NCBI RefSeq assembly: GCF_027000115.1
Contig: NZ_JALTON010000049.1
Span: 51,231-115,230 of the forward strand
Direction: 5' to 3'
Length of the DNA: 64,000 nt
Origin: Thiohalobacter sp.
GTDB taxonomy: Bacteria; Pseudomonadota; Gammaproteobacteria; Thiohalobacterales; Thiohalobacteraceae
This document shows, one piece after another, positions 42,731 to 55,851 of this stretch; positions within the stretch are counted from its first letter, which is position 1, and the number at the start of each line of letters is the position of its first letter. The notes under the pieces are model-generated. The model searched no databases. It saw only the letters and a list, made by a program, of their open reading frames with translations, and had not been told where the DNA came from. The translations under genes and the position numbers were made by a program.

Positions 42731-42987
42731 AGGCGCTGGGCATCCTGCTGCTGGCGCTGGTGGTCGGTTCCGCGCTGGGAGTGGTCTATGCCAAGCATCG
42801 CAGCCGCACCCTGTTCGTCGAGCTGCAGTCGCTGCACGAAGCGCGCGACCGGCTCAACACCGAGTGGGGCCAGCTCCAGCTCGAGCAGAGCACCTGGGCC
42901 ACGCACGGCCGCATCGAGGCGCTGGCGCGCGAGCGCCTGGGCATGAGGATTCCGGCCCCCGAGAACGTGGTGATCATCCGGCCATGA
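42727..42987 (+). CDS. ftsL: cell division protein FtsL
   Basis: 86 aa. One membrane helix (about residues 3-20) then a periplasmic coiled coil ([22 protein letters not shown]). Partner of FtsB and FtsQ in septal synthesis activation. ATGA overlaps with rsmH and ftsI indicate translational coupling. Confidence 0.93.
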   Translation: MKALGILLLALVVGSALGVVYAKHRSRTLFVELQSLHEARDRLNTEWGQLQLEQSTWATHGRIEALARERLGMRIPAPENVVIIRP

Positions 42988-44702
42988 GCGAGCATCGACA
43001 GATCATCTCAGGGCGCCAGCGGCATGTGCTGCTGTTGAGCCTGTTCGGGCTCGCGTTTGCGGCACTGGTGCTGCGTGCGGTCGACCTGCAGGTGCTCAAG
43101 CGCGGATTTCTGCAGGGCCAGGCCGATGCGCGCCATCTGCGTACCGTGTCCATTCCCGCCCACCGCGGCATGATCCTCGATCGCAACGGCGAGCCGCTGG
43201 CGGTCAGCACGCCGGTGGAGTCGGTGTGGGCCAATCCCCAGGAACTGGCCGGCGCGCGCCAGTTCCTGCCGGCGCTGGCGCGCCTGCTGGGCATGGAGGT
43301 CGACGAGCTCCAGGGGAAACTGGCCAGGCGCGCCGACCGCGAGTTCGTCTATCTGCGGCGCCAGGTCAATCCCACCGTGGCCGCGCAGCTGCGCGCCATG
43401 GATGCCCCCGGTGTCTATCTGCAAAGGGAGTATCGCCGCTACTACCCGGACGGGGAGGTCACCGCCCATGTGGTCGGCTTCACCGACATCGACGACCGTG
43501 GTCAGGAAGGCATCGAGCTGGCCTACGACGACTGGCTGCGCGGCGAGCCCGGCGCCAAGCGGGTGCTCAAGGACGGCCGGCACCATGTCATCGAGAACGT
43601 CGAGCGCATCCGCGCGGCACGCCCGGGGCGCGACCTGACACTGTCCATCGACCGTCGCATCCAGTATCTGGCCTATCGCGAACTCAAGGCCGCGGTACAG
43701 AAACACAAGGCGCGCTCCGGCTCGGTGGTGGTGCTCGATGCCCGTAGCGGCGAGGTGCTGGCCATGGTCAACCAGCCCTCCTACAACCCCAACAACCGCG
43801 CCCGCATTCGCCCCGCGCGCCTGCGCAATCGCGCCTTGACCGATGTCTTCGAACCGGGTTCCACCATGAAGCCGCTGACCATCGCCTGTGCGCTGGAGAG
43901 TGGCCGCTACGGGCCCGAGACACCCGTCGAAACCTCTCCGGGCCTGTTCCAGGTGGGCGTCAATACTGTGCGTGACATGCACGACTACGGGCGCCTCGAC
44001 GTCACCGGCGTGATCCGCAAGTCCAGCAATGTGGGGGCCGCCAAGATCGCCCTGTCACTGCCCGCCGAGGATCTGTGGTCGGTACTGGCGCGCGCCGGCT
44101 TCGGCCAGGTGACGGCCAGCGGCTTTCCCGGCGAGGCCTCCGGGCTGTTGATGGACTGGCGCCGCTGGCACCCCATAGAACAGGCGACCCTGGCCTTCGG
44201 TTACGGCATTTCGGTTACGCCGCTGCAGCTTGCCAGGGCCTACACCCTGTTTGCCGCGGACGGCCGCTTGCGGCCCGTTTCCCTGTTGCGCATCGACGAG
44301 GCTCCGAGGGGTGAGTCTGTGATCTCCGCCCGCGTCGCGCGGGCGGTTCGTACCATGATGGAGACGGTGGTGCAGCCGGGCGGCACGGCGCCAGCGGCGC
44401 GGGTGGCCGGCTATCGGGTCGCGGGCAAGACGGGCACGGTGCACAAGTCAGTCGCCGGCGGTTATGCCGAAGATCGCTACAACGCCGTATTTGCGGGCCT
44501 GGCACCGGCCTCGCGGCCCCGTCTGGTCGCGGTGGTGATGATCAGCGAACCGCAGGCCGGTGAACACTTCGGCGGCAAGGTGGCCGGCCCGGTGTTCTCG
44601 CGGGTCATGGCCGGGGCGCTTCGGCTGCTGAATATCCCGCCCGACGATCTCGATCCCGATGACGGCGTGTTGCTGCAGGCGGCGCTGGAGGGCCCGGCAT
44701 GA
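42984..44702 (+). CDS. ftsI: septal peptidoglycan transpeptidase FtsI (PBP3)
   Basis: 572 aa. Membrane anchor at about residues 14-33, pedestal domain, transpeptidase domain with STMK (293-296), SSN (347-349) and KTGT (482-485). Cross-links septal peptidoglycan with FtsW. ATG 42984 overlaps the ftsL stop. Confidence 0.97.
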   Translation: MSEHRQIISGRQRHVLLLSLFGLAFAALVLRAVDLQVLKRGFLQGQADARHLRTVSIPAHRGMILDRNGEPLAVSTPVESVWANPQELAGARQFLPALARLLGMEVDELQGKLARRADREFVYLRRQVNPTVAAQLRAMDAPGVYLQREYRRYYPDGEVTAHVVGFTDIDDRGQEGIELAYDDWLRGEPGAKRVLKDGRHHVIENVERIRAARPGRDLTLSIDRRIQYLAYRELKAAVQKHKARSGSVVVLDARSGEVLAMVNQPSYNPNNRARIRPARLRNRALTDVFEPGSTMKPLTIACALESGRYGPETPVETSPGLFQVGVNTVRDMHDYGRLDVTGVIRKSSNVGAAKIALSLPAEDLWSVLARAGFGQVTASGFPGEASGLLMDWRRWHPIEQATLAFGYGISVTPLQLARAYTLFAADGRLRPVSLLRIDEAPRGESVISARVARAVRTMMETVVQPGGTAPAARVAGYRVAGKTGTVHKSVAGGYAEDRYNAVFAGLAPASRPRLVAVVMISEPQAGEHFGGKVAGPVFSRVMAGALRLLNIPPDDLDPDDGVLLQAALEGPA

Positions 44703-46234
44703 TGACGGCACCGGTACAGGGGGAAGGTGTGCTGCTGGCCGATCTGCTGGCCGGACTCGCCCGGGTCGGGACGGCGCAGAACCTGCCCGTGCGCAGCCTC
44801 GCCATCGACAGCCGCCAGGTGGCGCCGGGTGCGCTCTTTTTGGCGGTTGCCGGCACCCGACAGCATGGTATCGAACATGCCGCGGAGGCCGAGGCCCGCG
44901 GCGCCGCCGCGGTCGCCTGGGAGCCGGTGGACGACATCGACGAGGCGCATCCGGCCCTGCGCGCGCTGGATCTGCCCGCGGTGTCCGTGCCGCAGCTCGG
45001 CCGTTTCGTCAGCGAGATTGCAGCCCGTTTCCACGCGCACCCCTCGCGTGAACTGTTCGTGGCCGGCGTCACCGGCACCGACGGCAAGACCAGCGTGGCC
45101 AGTTTCATCGCCCAGGCACTGCACACCAACGATGCGCCTTGTGGCCTGCTCGGCACGCTCGGTTACGGCCTGTACGGCCGGCTTGCCGCCGGTGCACACA
45201 CCACGCCCGACGCCGTGCGCCTGCAGCAGGAGCTGGCGGCACTGAAGGCGGCGGGCGCCACGGCTGTGGCCATGGAGGTGTCCTCGCATGCGCTGGCCCA
45301 GCACCGGGCCGATGCGGTGGCCTTCGATGTGGCGGTGCTGACCAACCTCAGCCGCGATCATCTCGACTATCACGGTTCCCTCGATGGCTATGCCGCGGCC
45401 AAGCAGCGCCTGTTCCGCATGCCGGGCCTGCGCCACGCTGTGCTGAACCTGGACGACGACCTGGGCCGGCGCCTGTTCGAGGCCGCGCATCTGACCGCCG
45501 AGCCATTCGTCTACGGGCTGGAGCCCCGGATGTTGCCCGATTCGGTGAAACAGTTGTGGGCGACCGGCGTTCACGCCTCGACCGACGGCCTGCGGCTGGA
45601 GATCGATGGCAGCTGGGGTCCTGGCCGGGTCGAGACACGCCTGCTTGGCCGCTTCAACGCCAGTAACCTGCTGGCCGCCGCGTCCGTACTGCTGGTTCGC
45701 GGGCTGCCGTTCGATGAAGTGCTGGCGCGCCTCGGCCGGCTGCAGACGGTGCCCGGCCGCATGGAGCCCTTCGGCGGCGGTGACAAGCCGCTGGTGGTGG
45801 TCGACTACGCCCATACGCCGCGCGCACTGGAACAGGCCCTGCTTGCCCTGCGCCCCCATGCGCAGGGCAAGCTCTGGTGCCTGTTCGGCGCGGGCGGGGA
45901 GCGCGACCGCGGCAAGCGCCCGTTGATGGGCGAGATCGCCGAGCGCCTGGCCGATCACCTGGTCATTACCGACGACAATCCGCGTCACGAGGATGCCACG
46001 GCCATCGTCATGGACATTCTCGATGGCATGCGCCATCCGGATGCCGCCTATATCGAACGCGATCGGTCCCGGGCGATTGCCCGCGCCATCGGCGCCGCAC
46101 ATGCCGGCGACCTGGTGCTGGTGGCCGGCAAGGGGCACGAGGACTACCAGCTCGTCGGCGACCGGCGGCTGCACTTCAGCGACCGTGAGCAGGTGCTGCG
46201 CTGCCTGCAGGAGGGCGATCATGCTGCGTCTTGA
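44699..46234 (+). CDS. murE: UDP-MurNAc-tripeptide synthetase MurE
   Basis: 511 aa. Adds meso-diaminopimelate to UDP-MurNAc-L-Ala-D-Glu: the DNPR motif (residues 426-429) is the mDAP-specific sequence. ATP loop TGTDGKT at 125-131. ATG 44699 overlaps the ftsI stop; the 3' end overlaps murF by 14 nt. Confidence 0.97.
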   Translation: MMTAPVQGEGVLLADLLAGLARVGTAQNLPVRSLAIDSRQVAPGALFLAVAGTRQHGIEHAAEAEARGAAAVAWEPVDDIDEAHPALRALDLPAVSVPQLGRFVSEIAARFHAHPSRELFVAGVTGTDGKTSVASFIAQALHTNDAPCGLLGTLGYGLYGRLAAGAHTTPDAVRLQQELAALKAAGATAVAMEVSSHALAQHRADAVAFDVAVLTNLSRDHLDYHGSLDGYAAAKQRLFRMPGLRHAVLNLDDDLGRRLFEAAHLTAEPFVYGLEPRMLPDSVKQLWATGVHASTDGLRLEIDGSWGPGRVETRLLGRFNASNLLAAASVLLVRGLPFDEVLARLGRLQTVPGRMEPFGGGDKPLVVVDYAHTPRALEQALLALRPHAQGKLWCLFGAGGERDRGKRPLMGEIAERLADHLVITDDNPRHEDATAIVMDILDGMRHPDAAYIERDRSRAIARAIGAAHAGDLVLVAGKGHEDYQLVGDRRLHFSDREQVLRCLQEGDHAAS

Positions 46235-47567
46235 TCTGTCCGAGGCGGCCGCGGTGCTGGATGCCGAACTGATCGGCGAGAACCTGGTGGTGGAGGGCGT
46301 GTCCACGGATACGCGCGCCGTCCGGCCGCAGAACCTGTTCGTGGCCCTGGTCGGCGACCGCTTCGACGGTCATGCCTTTGTGACCGCGGCCGCCGAGCGC
46401 GGTGCGTCGGCGGCCGCGGTGATGCGCGAGGTGGAGGCGCCCCTGCCCATGCTGCGGGTGGCCGACACCCGTCTTGCGCTGGGCGAGCTGGCGCGTGCCT
46501 GGCGGCAGCGCTTCGACATCCCGCTGGTTGGCGTGACCGGCTCCAATGGCAAGACCACGGTCAAGGAAATGACCGCCGCCATACTCGCCCTGCAGGGGCC
46601 GGTGCATGCGACGCGCGGCAACCTCAACAACGACATCGGTGTGCCCCTTACCCTGTTCGAGCTCGGTGCCGAGCACCAGGCGGCGGTGATCGAGATGGGC
46701 GCCAATCACGCTGGCGAGATCGCCCGGCTGACCGACATTGCGCGACCGACGGTGGCGGTCATCACCAACGCGGGGCCGGCGCATCTGGAAGGCTTTGGCA
46801 GCATCGAGGGCGTGGCCCATGCCAAGGGCGAAATCTTTTCCGGTCTCGGCCCGCAGGGTACGGCGGTGATCAATGCCGACGATGCCTGGGCCGGTCTGTG
46901 GCAGGCGCTGGCCGCCGGTCGTACCCGGATCCACTTCGGTACCGGTCCCGACGCGGACGTGCAGGTGCGGCGCCAGGCAGAGGGGGAGGGTTCGCGCCTG
47001 CACCTGAGAACGCCCTGGGGTGCCTTCGAGACCCTGCTGCCCCTGCCGGGCGCGCACAACGCGCTCAATGCCGCAGCCGCCACGGCCTGCGCGCTGGCCG
47101 CCGGTGCCACCCCGGAGATGGCTGCGGAGGGGCTGGCCCGGGTGCAGGGTGTGCAGGGTCGGCTCCAGCCGCGCAGCGGCGTGCGGGGCTGCCGGCTGGT
47201 CGATGACAGCTACAACGCCAATCCGGCCTCGCTGGACGCGGCCCTGGACTGGCTCGCCACCCGGCCCGGGCGGCACTGGCTGCTGTTGGGCGACATGGGC
47301 GAGCTGGGCGAGGAGGGCCTGGCCCTGCATGCGGCCATGGGTCGCCGTGCGCGCGAGTCCGGCGTCGAGCGTCTCTACGGCCTGGGCGAACAGGCAGCGG
47401 CCGCGGTCGAGGCCTTCGGTCCCGGTGCCGTCTGGCAGGCCGACCGGGATGTGCTGGTCGAACGGCTGCGCGAGGAGCTGGCCGAGGATGTCTGGCTGCT
47501 GGTGAAGGGTTCGCGTTTCATGCGGCTGGAAGAGATCGTGGCCGCACTGGCCGGAGGGGAACGCTGA
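46221..47567 (+). CDS. murF: UDP-MurNAc-pentapeptide synthetase MurF
   Basis: 448 aa. Adds D-Ala-D-Ala to the tripeptide. ATP loop [10 protein letters not shown] at residues 104-113; [11 protein letters not shown] and DSYNANPAS are family signatures. ATG 46221 (GGAGG upstream) lies inside the murE end. Confidence 0.97.
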   Translation: MLRLDLSEAAAVLDAELIGENLVVEGVSTDTRAVRPQNLFVALVGDRFDGHAFVTAAAERGASAAAVMREVEAPLPMLRVADTRLALGELARAWRQRFDIPLVGVTGSNGKTTVKEMTAAILALQGPVHATRGNLNNDIGVPLTLFELGAEHQAAVIEMGANHAGEIARLTDIARPTVAVITNAGPAHLEGFGSIEGVAHAKGEIFSGLGPQGTAVINADDAWAGLWQALAAGRTRIHFGTGPDADVQVRRQAEGEGSRLHLRTPWGAFETLLPLPGAHNALNAAAATACALAAGATPEMAAEGLARVQGVQGRLQPRSGVRGCRLVDDSYNANPASLDAALDWLATRPGRHWLLLGDMGELGEEGLALHAAMGRRARESGVERLYGLGEQAAAAVEAFGPGAVWQADRDVLVERLREELAEDVWLLVKGSRFMRLEEIVAALAGGER

Positions 47568-48649
47568 TGCTGCTCTGGCTTGCCGAATACCTGACCCAGT
47601 ACCACAGTGGCTTCAATGTCTTCCAGTACCTGACGCTGCGCGGCATCCTCGGCGTGCTCACTGCCCTGCTGATCTCTTTCCTGGTCGGGCCGCGCATGAT
47701 CCGCTGGCTGGGGCACTACCAGATCGGCCAGCAGGTACGCGACGACGGCCCCCGGAGTCACCTGTCCAAGGCCGGTACCCCGACCATGGGTGGCGCGCTC
47801 ATCCTGGTGGCCATCACCCTGGCTACCCTGTTATGGGCAGACCTGTCCAACCGCTACATCTGGGTGGTGCTGTTCACCACCCTCGCCTTCGGTGTCATTG
47901 GCTGGGTGGACGACTACAAGAAGCTGGTGCTGGGCAATTCGAAGGGCCTGCCGGCACGCTGGAAATACTTCTGGCAGTCGGTGGTGGCGCTGGGAGTGGC
48001 CCTGTTCCTCTATTTCACTGCACAGTCGCCCGTAGAGACCCAGCTCATCGTGCCCTTCTTCAAGGACGTGGCCGTCGATCTGCACTGGTGGTACGTGCCA
48101 CTGGTGTATTTCGTCGTCGTCGGATCTTCCAATGCAGTCAATCTCACCGATGGCCTCGACGGCCTGGCCATCCTGCCCACGGTGATGGTGGCCGGTGCCC
48201 TGGCGGTGTTCGCCTATGCCACCGGCAACGCCCGCTTTGCGGAGTATCTGGCCATTCCCTATGTGCGCGACGCCGCGGAGCTGATCGTGTTTGCCGGTGC
48301 CATGGTGGGCGCCGGGCTGGGCTTCCTGTGGTTCAACGCCTATCCGGCTCAGGTGTTCATGGGCGACATCGGTGCCCTGGCGCTGGGTGCGGCGCTGGGC
48401 ATGGTGGCGGTACTGGTGCGGCAGGAACTGGTGTTCTTCCTGATGGCCGGCGTGTTCGTCATGGAGACGGTGTCGGTGATCCTGCAGGTGGCCTCCTATC
48501 GGCTCACGGGGCGGCGCATCTTCCGCATGGCGCCCCTGCATCATCATTTCGAACTCAAGGGCTGGCCGGAGCCCAGGGTCATCGTGCGCTTCTGGATCGT
48601 GACCGTGATCCTGGTGCTGATCGGGCTGGCCACGTTGAAGATTCGCTGA
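47567..48649 (+). CDS. mraY: phospho-MurNAc-pentapeptide transferase MraY
   Basis: 360 aa with ten predicted membrane helices. Makes lipid I on undecaprenyl phosphate. Catalytic-site segments: [28 protein letters not shown], and [11 protein letters not shown]. Start overlaps the murF stop by one base. Confidence 0.97.
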   Translation: MLLWLAEYLTQYHSGFNVFQYLTLRGILGVLTALLISFLVGPRMIRWLGHYQIGQQVRDDGPRSHLSKAGTPTMGGALILVAITLATLLWADLSNRYIWVVLFTTLAFGVIGWVDDYKKLVLGNSKGLPARWKYFWQSVVALGVALFLYFTAQSPVETQLIVPFFKDVAVDLHWWYVPLVYFVVVGSSNAVNLTDGLDGLAILPTVMVAGALAVFAYATGNARFAEYLAIPYVRDAAELIVFAGAMVGAGLGFLWFNAYPAQVFMGDIGALALGAALGMVAVLVRQELVFFLMAGVFVMETVSVILQVASYRLTGRRIFRMAPLHHHFELKGWPEPRVIVRFWIVTVILVLIGLATLKIR

Positions 48650-48659
48650 GGAGGGGAAG

Positions 48660-48734
48660 ATGGATGTGCAGCAGCAGATGAAGATCGTCGGCATTACCTT
48701 CGTGGCCATTGCGCTGGTGTTGCTGGTGGCCTGA
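48660..48734 (+). CDS. 24-aa putative membrane microprotein
   Basis: MDVQQQMKIVGITFVAIALVLLVA: a short polar start and one hydrophobic helix from about residue 8 to the end. GAGGAGGGG immediately upstream is one of the strongest ribosome sites in the cluster. It lies between mraY (10-nt gap) and murD (12-nt gap). No family recognised. It could be a real small protein or a translation-coupling leader for murD. Confidence 0.55.
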   Translation: MDVQQQMKIVGITFVAIALVLLVA

Positions 48735-48746
48735 GCCGGGACGGAG

Positions 48747-50114
48747 ATGCATGCAATCATGACAGCGCGGGAGTCCAGGACGGGCGAGACGCAACGCAAG
48801 GTGCTGGTGGTGGGGCTTGGGCGCACCGGTCTGTCCGTTGCGCGCTTTCTCGCCGCCCGTGGCCATCAGGTGGCGGTGACCGACACCCGCCCCGAACCGC
48901 CGGGCCTGGACGAGATCCGGCGCAGCCTGCCCGACGTCGCCCTGTTCCTGGGCGGCTACGATGCCGACGCCTTTGCCAGTGCCGAGCAGATCGTGGTCAG
49001 TCCCGGAGTGCCGCTGGGTCATCCGCTGATCGCCGAGGCACGCTGCCGCGGCGTGGAAGTGATCGGGGACGTGGAGCTGTTCGCGCGCGTTGCACAGGGA
49101 CCGGTGATCGCCGTCACCGGTTCCAACGGCAAGAGCACGGTCACCCGCTGGGTGGCGGACATGGCGCGTCGCGCCGGCCGCGAGGTCCGCGCCGGTGCCA
49201 ACCTGGGTACGCCAGCGCTGGATTTGCTGCAAGGCGGTGAACCCGACCTCTATGCGCTGGAACTGTCCAGCTTCCAGCTCGAAGCCATCGAGAGCCTGCG
49301 CCCGGTCGCAGCCGTGGTCCTGAACGTGAGCCCGGACCATCTGGATCGCTACCGCGGCTTGCCGGAATATGCAGCCGCCAAGGCGCGAATCTATCGCCAT
49401 GCGGCGATGCAGATCGTCAACCGTGATGACCCCTTGGCCGCTGGCCTGGCCGACCCGGCCCGGCCGTGTGTCGGCTTCACCCTCGGCGTGCCGGCGGGGA
49501 AGGACTTCGGGATCCGCCAGCGCGAGGGCGAGGACTGGCTGGTACGCGGCGAGGACTGGCTGCTGCCGGCCTCCGCCATCCGCCTGGCCGGTCGCCACAA
49601 CCGCGCCAACGCGCTTGCGGCGCTGGCGCTGGCACAGGCCGCCGGCCTGCCCATGCCTGCCTGCCTCGACAGCCTGCGCGAATTTCCCGGACTGCCGCAC
49701 CGTACGCAGTGGGTGGGTCGGCGCGCCGGTGCCGATTGGTACAACGATTCCAAGGCGACCAACGTCGGTGCCACGCTCGCGGCGCTGGAAGGTTTCGATC
49801 GGCCGCTGGTACTGATCGCCGGCGGCCAGGGCAAGGGCCAGGACTTCTCGCCGCTGCGCGAGCCCGTGTGTTCGCGGGTGCGGACCCTGATCCTGATGGG
49901 GCAGGACGCCGATGCCCTCGCTGCGGCCATCGGCGACTGCGTGCCGGTGGCGCGGGCGGGAGACATGACCGCAGCGGTGCGGGCGGCTGCCGAATGCGCC
50001 CGGCCCGGTGACGCGGTGCTGCTGTCTCCGGCCTGTGCCAGCCAGGACATGTTCCGCGACTTCGAGCAGCGCGGCGAGCAGTTTGCGCGGGCGGTGGAGG
50101 CCTTGCCGTCATGA
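48747..50114 (+). CDS. murD: UDP-MurNAc-L-Ala:D-Glu ligase MurD
   Basis: 455 aa. Nucleotide-binding start LVVGLGRTGLSVARFL, ATP loop TGSNGKST at residues 124-131, C-terminal domain with WYNDSKATNVGAT. ATG 48747 chosen with GGGA five bases upstream; in-frame ATG 48759 is possible. Ends in an ATGA overlap with ftsW. Confidence 0.96.
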   Translation: MHAIMTARESRTGETQRKVLVVGLGRTGLSVARFLAARGHQVAVTDTRPEPPGLDEIRRSLPDVALFLGGYDADAFASAEQIVVSPGVPLGHPLIAEARCRGVEVIGDVELFARVAQGPVIAVTGSNGKSTVTRWVADMARRAGREVRAGANLGTPALDLLQGGEPDLYALELSSFQLEAIESLRPVAAVVLNVSPDHLDRYRGLPEYAAAKARIYRHAAMQIVNRDDPLAAGLADPARPCVGFTLGVPAGKDFGIRQREGEDWLVRGEDWLLPASAIRLAGRHNRANALAALALAQAAGLPMPACLDSLREFPGLPHRTQWVGRRAGADWYNDSKATNVGATLAALEGFDRPLVLIAGGQGKGQDFSPLREPVCSRVRTLILMGQDADALAAAIGDCVPVARAGDMTAAVRAAAECARPGDAVLLSPACASQDMFRDFEQRGEQFARAVEALPS

Positions 50115-51328
50115 CCGCCGCCGCCCTCAATGCCGCTTCCGGCCAGCGCCTGCGCAACCTGCGTTGTCCGCGCCTGGACCTGGCACTGCTGGGCGCGGGG
50201 CTGGCGCTGGCGCTGCTGGGTCTGGTGATGGTGGCGTCTGCCTCCATGCCCATGGCGGACCGCGAGCTGGGCAATCCCTTCCACTATGTCCTGCGGCAGG
50301 GCGGCTTCCTGCTGGTGGGTCTGCTGCTGGGCGTCGCCGCCTTCCAGGTGCGCATGGCGCACTGGCAGCGCGCCGGCATGGTGCTGTTGTTCCTGGCGCT
50401 GGGCCTGCTGGTGGTGGTACTGGTGCCGGGCGTCGGTCGCACCATCAATGGCGCGACCCGCTGGATCAGTCTCGGCCCGGTGAACCTGCAGGTGTCCGAG
50501 CCCGCCAAGCTGCTGCTGCTGATCTATCTGGCCGGCTATCTGGTCCGTCGCTCGGAAGAAGTGCGCGAGCAACTGAGCGGTTTCATCAAGCCCATGGTGG
50601 TGTTCGCCGCGGCCTGTGTGCTGCTGCTGGCCGAGCCCGACTTCGGCGCCACGGTGGTACTGCTGGCCACCGCGCTGGTGATGATGTTCATGGCCGGGGT
50701 GCGCTGGTGGCAGTTCCTGGCCCTGCTGGCGCTGGCCGGCGGTGCCATGGCCCTGCTGGCCATCTCCTCGCCCTATCGCATGGCACGGCTGACCGCCTTC
50801 CTCAATCCCTGGGCCGATCCCTTCGACAGCGGCTTCCAGCTCACCCAGTCGCTGATCGCGATCGGTCGCGGCGAGTGGTTCGGTGTCGGCCTGGGTGGCA
50901 GTGTGCAGAAGCTGTTCTACCTGCCGGAGGCGCACACCGACTTCGTGTTCGCGGTGCTGGCCGAGGAACTGGGTCTGGCCGGCGTGCTGGTGCTGGTCGC
51001 CCTGTATGGCCTGGTGGTGTGGCGGGCCTTTGCCATCGCGCGGGTGGCCCTGGCCGCCAACGAGGCCTTCTCCGGCTATCTGGCCTACGGGCTGGGGACC
51101 TGGCTGGGCCTGCAGAGCTTCATCAACATCGGCGTCAACATGGGGCTGCTGCCGACCAAGGGGCTAACCCTGCCGCTGTTCAGCTACGGCGGCAGCAGTC
51201 TGGTGGTCATGTGCCTGGTGCTGGCGCTGCTGGCGCGCATCGACTACGAGACGCGCTGTACCGTGCACAACGTCGGCCAGCGCGAGCGACGGCCCGCGGT
51301 ACGGCGGCGGGCGGGGAGGCGCGCATGA
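50111..51328 (+). CDS. ftsW: septal peptidoglycan polymerase FtsW
   Basis: 405 aa, SEDS family, about ten membrane helices. Polymerises glycan strands with Fts[22 protein letters not shown], the [13 protein letters not shown]-like segment ([13 protein letters not shown]) and the FSYGGSSL motif near the end are conserved. Confidence 0.96.
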   Translation: MTAAALNAASGQRLRNLRCPRLDLALLGAGLALALLGLVMVASASMPMADRELGNPFHYVLRQGGFLLVGLLLGVAAFQVRMAHWQRAGMVLLFLALGLLVVVLVPGVGRTINGATRWISLGPVNLQVSEPAKLLLLIYLAGYLVRRSEEVREQLSGFIKPMVVFAAACVLLLAEPDFGATVVLLATALVMMFMAGVRWWQFLALLALAGGAMALLAISSPYRMARLTAFLNPWADPFDSGFQLTQSLIAIGRGEWFGVGLGGSVQKLFYLPEAHTDFVFAVLAEELGLAGVLVLVALYGLVVWRAFAIARVALAANEAFSGYLAYGLGTWLGLQSFINIGVNMGLLPTKGLTLPLFSYGGSSLVVMCLVLALLARIDYETRCTVHNVGQRERRPAVRRRAGRRA

Positions 51329-52413
51329 GCCCGCGCCCGATCCTGATCATGGCCGGGGGCACCGGCGGGCATGTGTTCCCGGCACTGGCGGTGGCCGCGG
51401 AGCTGGGCCGGGCCGGCGTGCCCGTGACCTGGCTGGGGACGCGGCGCGGCCTGGAGGCACGCGTGGTGCCCGAGGCCGGCTATCCGGTGGCCTGGGTGCG
51501 GGTATCGGGGTTGCGCGGCAAGGGCCTGGCGCGGCGGCTGGCGGCACCCTTCATGCTGGCGCTCGCCCTGCTGCAGTCGCTGTGGATCATGCTGCGGGTG
51601 CGGCCGCGCGCGGTGCTGGGCATGGGCGGCTTCGTCACCGGACCGGGTGGGGTGGCTGCCTGGCTGACCCGTCGCCCGCTGCTCATCCACGAACAGAATG
51701 CCGTCGCCGGCCTGACCAACCGTCTGCTGGCGCCGCTGGCGCGCTGTGTGATGGCGGCCTTCCCGGGCGCGCTGCCGGCACGCTTCCGGCCGCGTCACAC
51801 GGGCAATCCGGTGCGCGCCGAGATCGCCGCCATTGCCCCGCCGGAAGAGCGCCTGGCCGACCGCCAGGGCCCGCTGCGCCTGCTGGTGGTGGGCGGCAGC
51901 CTGGGCGCGCAGGCGCTGAACGAGATTCTGCCGCGGGCCGTGGCCTTGCTGCCGGCGGCGTTGCGGCCCGAGGTGCGCCACCAGTGCGGCGAACGCCATG
52001 TCGAGGCGGCGCGCGGGCACTATGCCGCGGCAGGCGTGGATGCCGAGGTGATTCCCTTCATCGCGGACATGGCCGAGGCCTACGCCTGGGCGGACCTGGT
52101 GGTGTGCCGCGCCGGTGCGCTCACCGTGGCCGAACTGGCCGCGGCCGGCTGCGCCAGCATCCTGGTGCCCTATCCGCATGCGGTGGACGACCACCAGACC
52201 GCGAACGCCCGCTATCTCAGCGAGGCCGGTGCCGCCCTGCTCATGCCGCAAACCCGGCTGACGCCGGAAGCGCTGGCCGAACGGCTGCAGGGTTTCGCAC
52301 GGGATCGTGCCTGCCTGCTCGACATGGCGCGTGCGGCGCGCGGCCGGGCGCGTCCCGATGCGGCGCGGGAAGTCGCCGAACTCTGCCTGCAGGCCGCAGG
52401 AGGTGCCGCATGA
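51325..52413 (+). CDS. murG: lipid II synthase MurG
   Basis: 362 aa, GT-B glycosyltransferase that adds GlcNAc to lipid I. GGTGGH at residues 11-16, [23 protein letters not shown], and the UDP-GlcNAc site [14 protein letters not shown]. Overlaps ftsW and murC by ATGA. Confidence 0.97.
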   Translation: MSPRPILIMAGGTGGHVFPALAVAAELGRAGVPVTWLGTRRGLEARVVPEAGYPVAWVRVSGLRGKGLARRLAAPFMLALALLQSLWIMLRVRPRAVLGMGGFVTGPGGVAAWLTRRPLLIHEQNAVAGLTNRLLAPLARCVMAAFPGALPARFRPRHTGNPVRAEIAAIAPPEERLADRQGPLRLLVVGGSLGAQALNEILPRAVALLPAALRPEVRHQCGERHVEAARGHYAAAGVDAEVIPFIADMAEAYAWADLVVCRAGALTVAELAAAGCASILVPYPHAVDDHQTANARYLSEAGAALLMPQTRLTPEALAERLQGFARDRACLLDMARAARGRARPDAAREVAELCLQAAGGAA

Positions 52414-53855
52414 TGGCGCAGGCGGGAAGGACAGCGCCGGTCGAGGGCATGGGCCGGGTGCGGCGCGTGCATTTCGTCGGCATCGGCGGCGCCGGCATGG
52501 GCGGCATCGCCGAGGTGTTGCACAACCTCGGCTACCAGGTTCAGGGCTCGGACCTGCGCGACAACGCCGTGACCCGCCGGCTGGCCGGCCTGGGCGTGCA
52601 GGTGTTCCGGGGCCATGACGCTGCGCATGTCGAAGGTGCCGACGTGGTGGTGATCTCCACCGCCGTGCCGGCCGACAATCCGGAACGGGTCGCTGCCCGC
52701 GCGGCACGCATCCCGGTGGTACCGCGCGCCGAGATGCTGGCCGAACTCATGCGCTTCCGCTTCGGCATCGCCGTCGCCGGAACCCACGGCAAGACCACCA
52801 CCACCAGCCTGGTGGCCAGCCTGCTGGCCGAAGGCGGGCTCGATCCCACCTATGTCATCGGCGGCCGGCTCAACAGCTCGGCCAGCCATGCCCGGCTCGG
52901 CAGCGGTCGCTTCCTGGTTGCCGAGGCCGACGAGAGTGATGCCTCCTTCCTCTACCTGCAGCCCATGGTCGCCGTGGTGACCAACATCGATGCCGATCAT
53001 CTCGAAACCTACGAAGGCGACTACGGCCGGTTGCGCCGGACCTTCGTCGAGTTCCTCCATCACCTGCCCTTCTACGGCCTGGCCGTGCTGTGCCTGGACG
53101 ATCCGGGGGTGCGCGAGATTCTGCCCGAGGTCACCCGTCCGGTGCGTACCTATGGCATCGAGGCCGCCGATGCCGACGTGCGTGGCCTCGATCTGGAACA
53201 GCGCGGGGCGCAAGTGCACTTCACGGTGGCGACCGGCGAGACCCGGTTCCCCGTCACGCTCAACATGCCCGGCCGCCACAACGTCCTCAACGCCCTTGCG
53301 GCCATCGCCATCGCGCTGGAACTGGGTGTCGAGGTCGCGGCCATCCAGCGTGCGCTGGAGGGCTTCGCCGGCATCGGTCGCCGCTTCCAGTCGCATGGTG
53401 AACGGCGCGCCCCGGCCGGTCCCGTGCTGCTGGTCGACGACTACGGACACCATCCGCGCGAGATCGCCGCGACCCTGGATGCCATCCGCAAGGGCTGGCC
53501 GAACCGGCGTCTGGTGGTGGCCTTCCAGCCCCATCGCTATACCCGGACCCGCGACCTGTTCGAGGACTTCGTGCAAGTGCTGTCCGAGGTCGACGTGCTG
53601 CTGTTGTGCGAGGTCTATCCGGCCGGCGAGGCGCCCATTGCCGGTGCCGACGGCCGCGCACTCTGTCGTGCCATCCGCGCGCGCGGACAGGTCGATCCGG
53701 TTTTCGTGGAAACGGTTTCGGAACTGCCGGGCGTGCTCGAGGGCGTGCTGGCAGGGGGTGATCTGCTGCTGACCCTGGGTGCCGGTGACATCGGCACCGT
53801 GCCGGGCCGGCTGGAAGAGGCCTGGCCGTCGGCGGCCGGTGCCCGGGAGGTGTGA
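52410..53855 (+). CDS. murC: UDP-MurNAc:L-Ala ligase MurC
   Basis: 481 aa. GIGGAGMGG at residues 24-32, ATP loop GTHGKTTT at 124-131, [10 protein letters not shown] and the YGHHPREI C-terminal signature. First Mur ligase of the pathway. Confidence 0.97.
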   Translation: MMAQAGRTAPVEGMGRVRRVHFVGIGGAGMGGIAEVLHNLGYQVQGSDLRDNAVTRRLAGLGVQVFRGHDAAHVEGADVVVISTAVPADNPERVAARAARIPVVPRAEMLAELMRFRFGIAVAGTHGKTTTTSLVASLLAEGGLDPTYVIGGRLNSSASHARLGSGRFLVAEADESDASFLYLQPMVAVVTNIDADHLETYEGDYGRLRRTFVEFLHHLPFYGLAVLCLDDPGVREILPEVTRPVRTYGIEAADADVRGLDLEQRGAQVHFTVATGETRFPVTLNMPGRHNVLNALAAIAIALELGVEVAAIQRALEGFAGIGRRFQSHGERRAPAGPVLLVDDYGHHPREIAATLDAIRKGWPNRRLVVAFQPHRYTRTRDLFEDFVQVLSEVDVLLLCEVYPAGEAPIAGADGRALCRAIRARGQVDPVFVETVSELPGVLEGVLAGGDLLLTLGAGDIGTVPGRLEEAWPSAAGAREV

Positions 53856-53857
53856 GC

Positions 53858-54015
53858 ATGGACCAGGTACGTTCCAGACTGCGTCTGCACATGGGTTGTG
53901 GCGAGTCGCTGTGCGGCCGCTGGCTGCGGCTGCGCAGCAAGCCGGGGCGCGGTGGCAAGTGGGCGCATCAGGTATGCGTGCGCGGCCTGCGCCGAAGCGG
54001 GGGGAAGCCCAGGGC

Positions 54016-54019
<4 letters not shown>
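53858..54019 (+). CDS. 53-aa basic ORF between murC and murB
   Basis: 53 aa, very basic (13 Arg, 4 Lys), with three cysteines (MGCGESLCGRW, QVCVRG). GGGAGG lies a normal distance upstream, it starts 2 nt after the murC stop, and its stop overlaps the murB start as ATGA, the same coupling used across the cluster. No family recognised. It could be a translated coupling peptide, a small protein, or chance. Without it, murC and murB would be 160 nt apart, unusual in this tightly packed cluster. Confidence 0.45.
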
Positions 54020-55850
<1,831 letters not shown>

Positions 55851-55851
55851 C

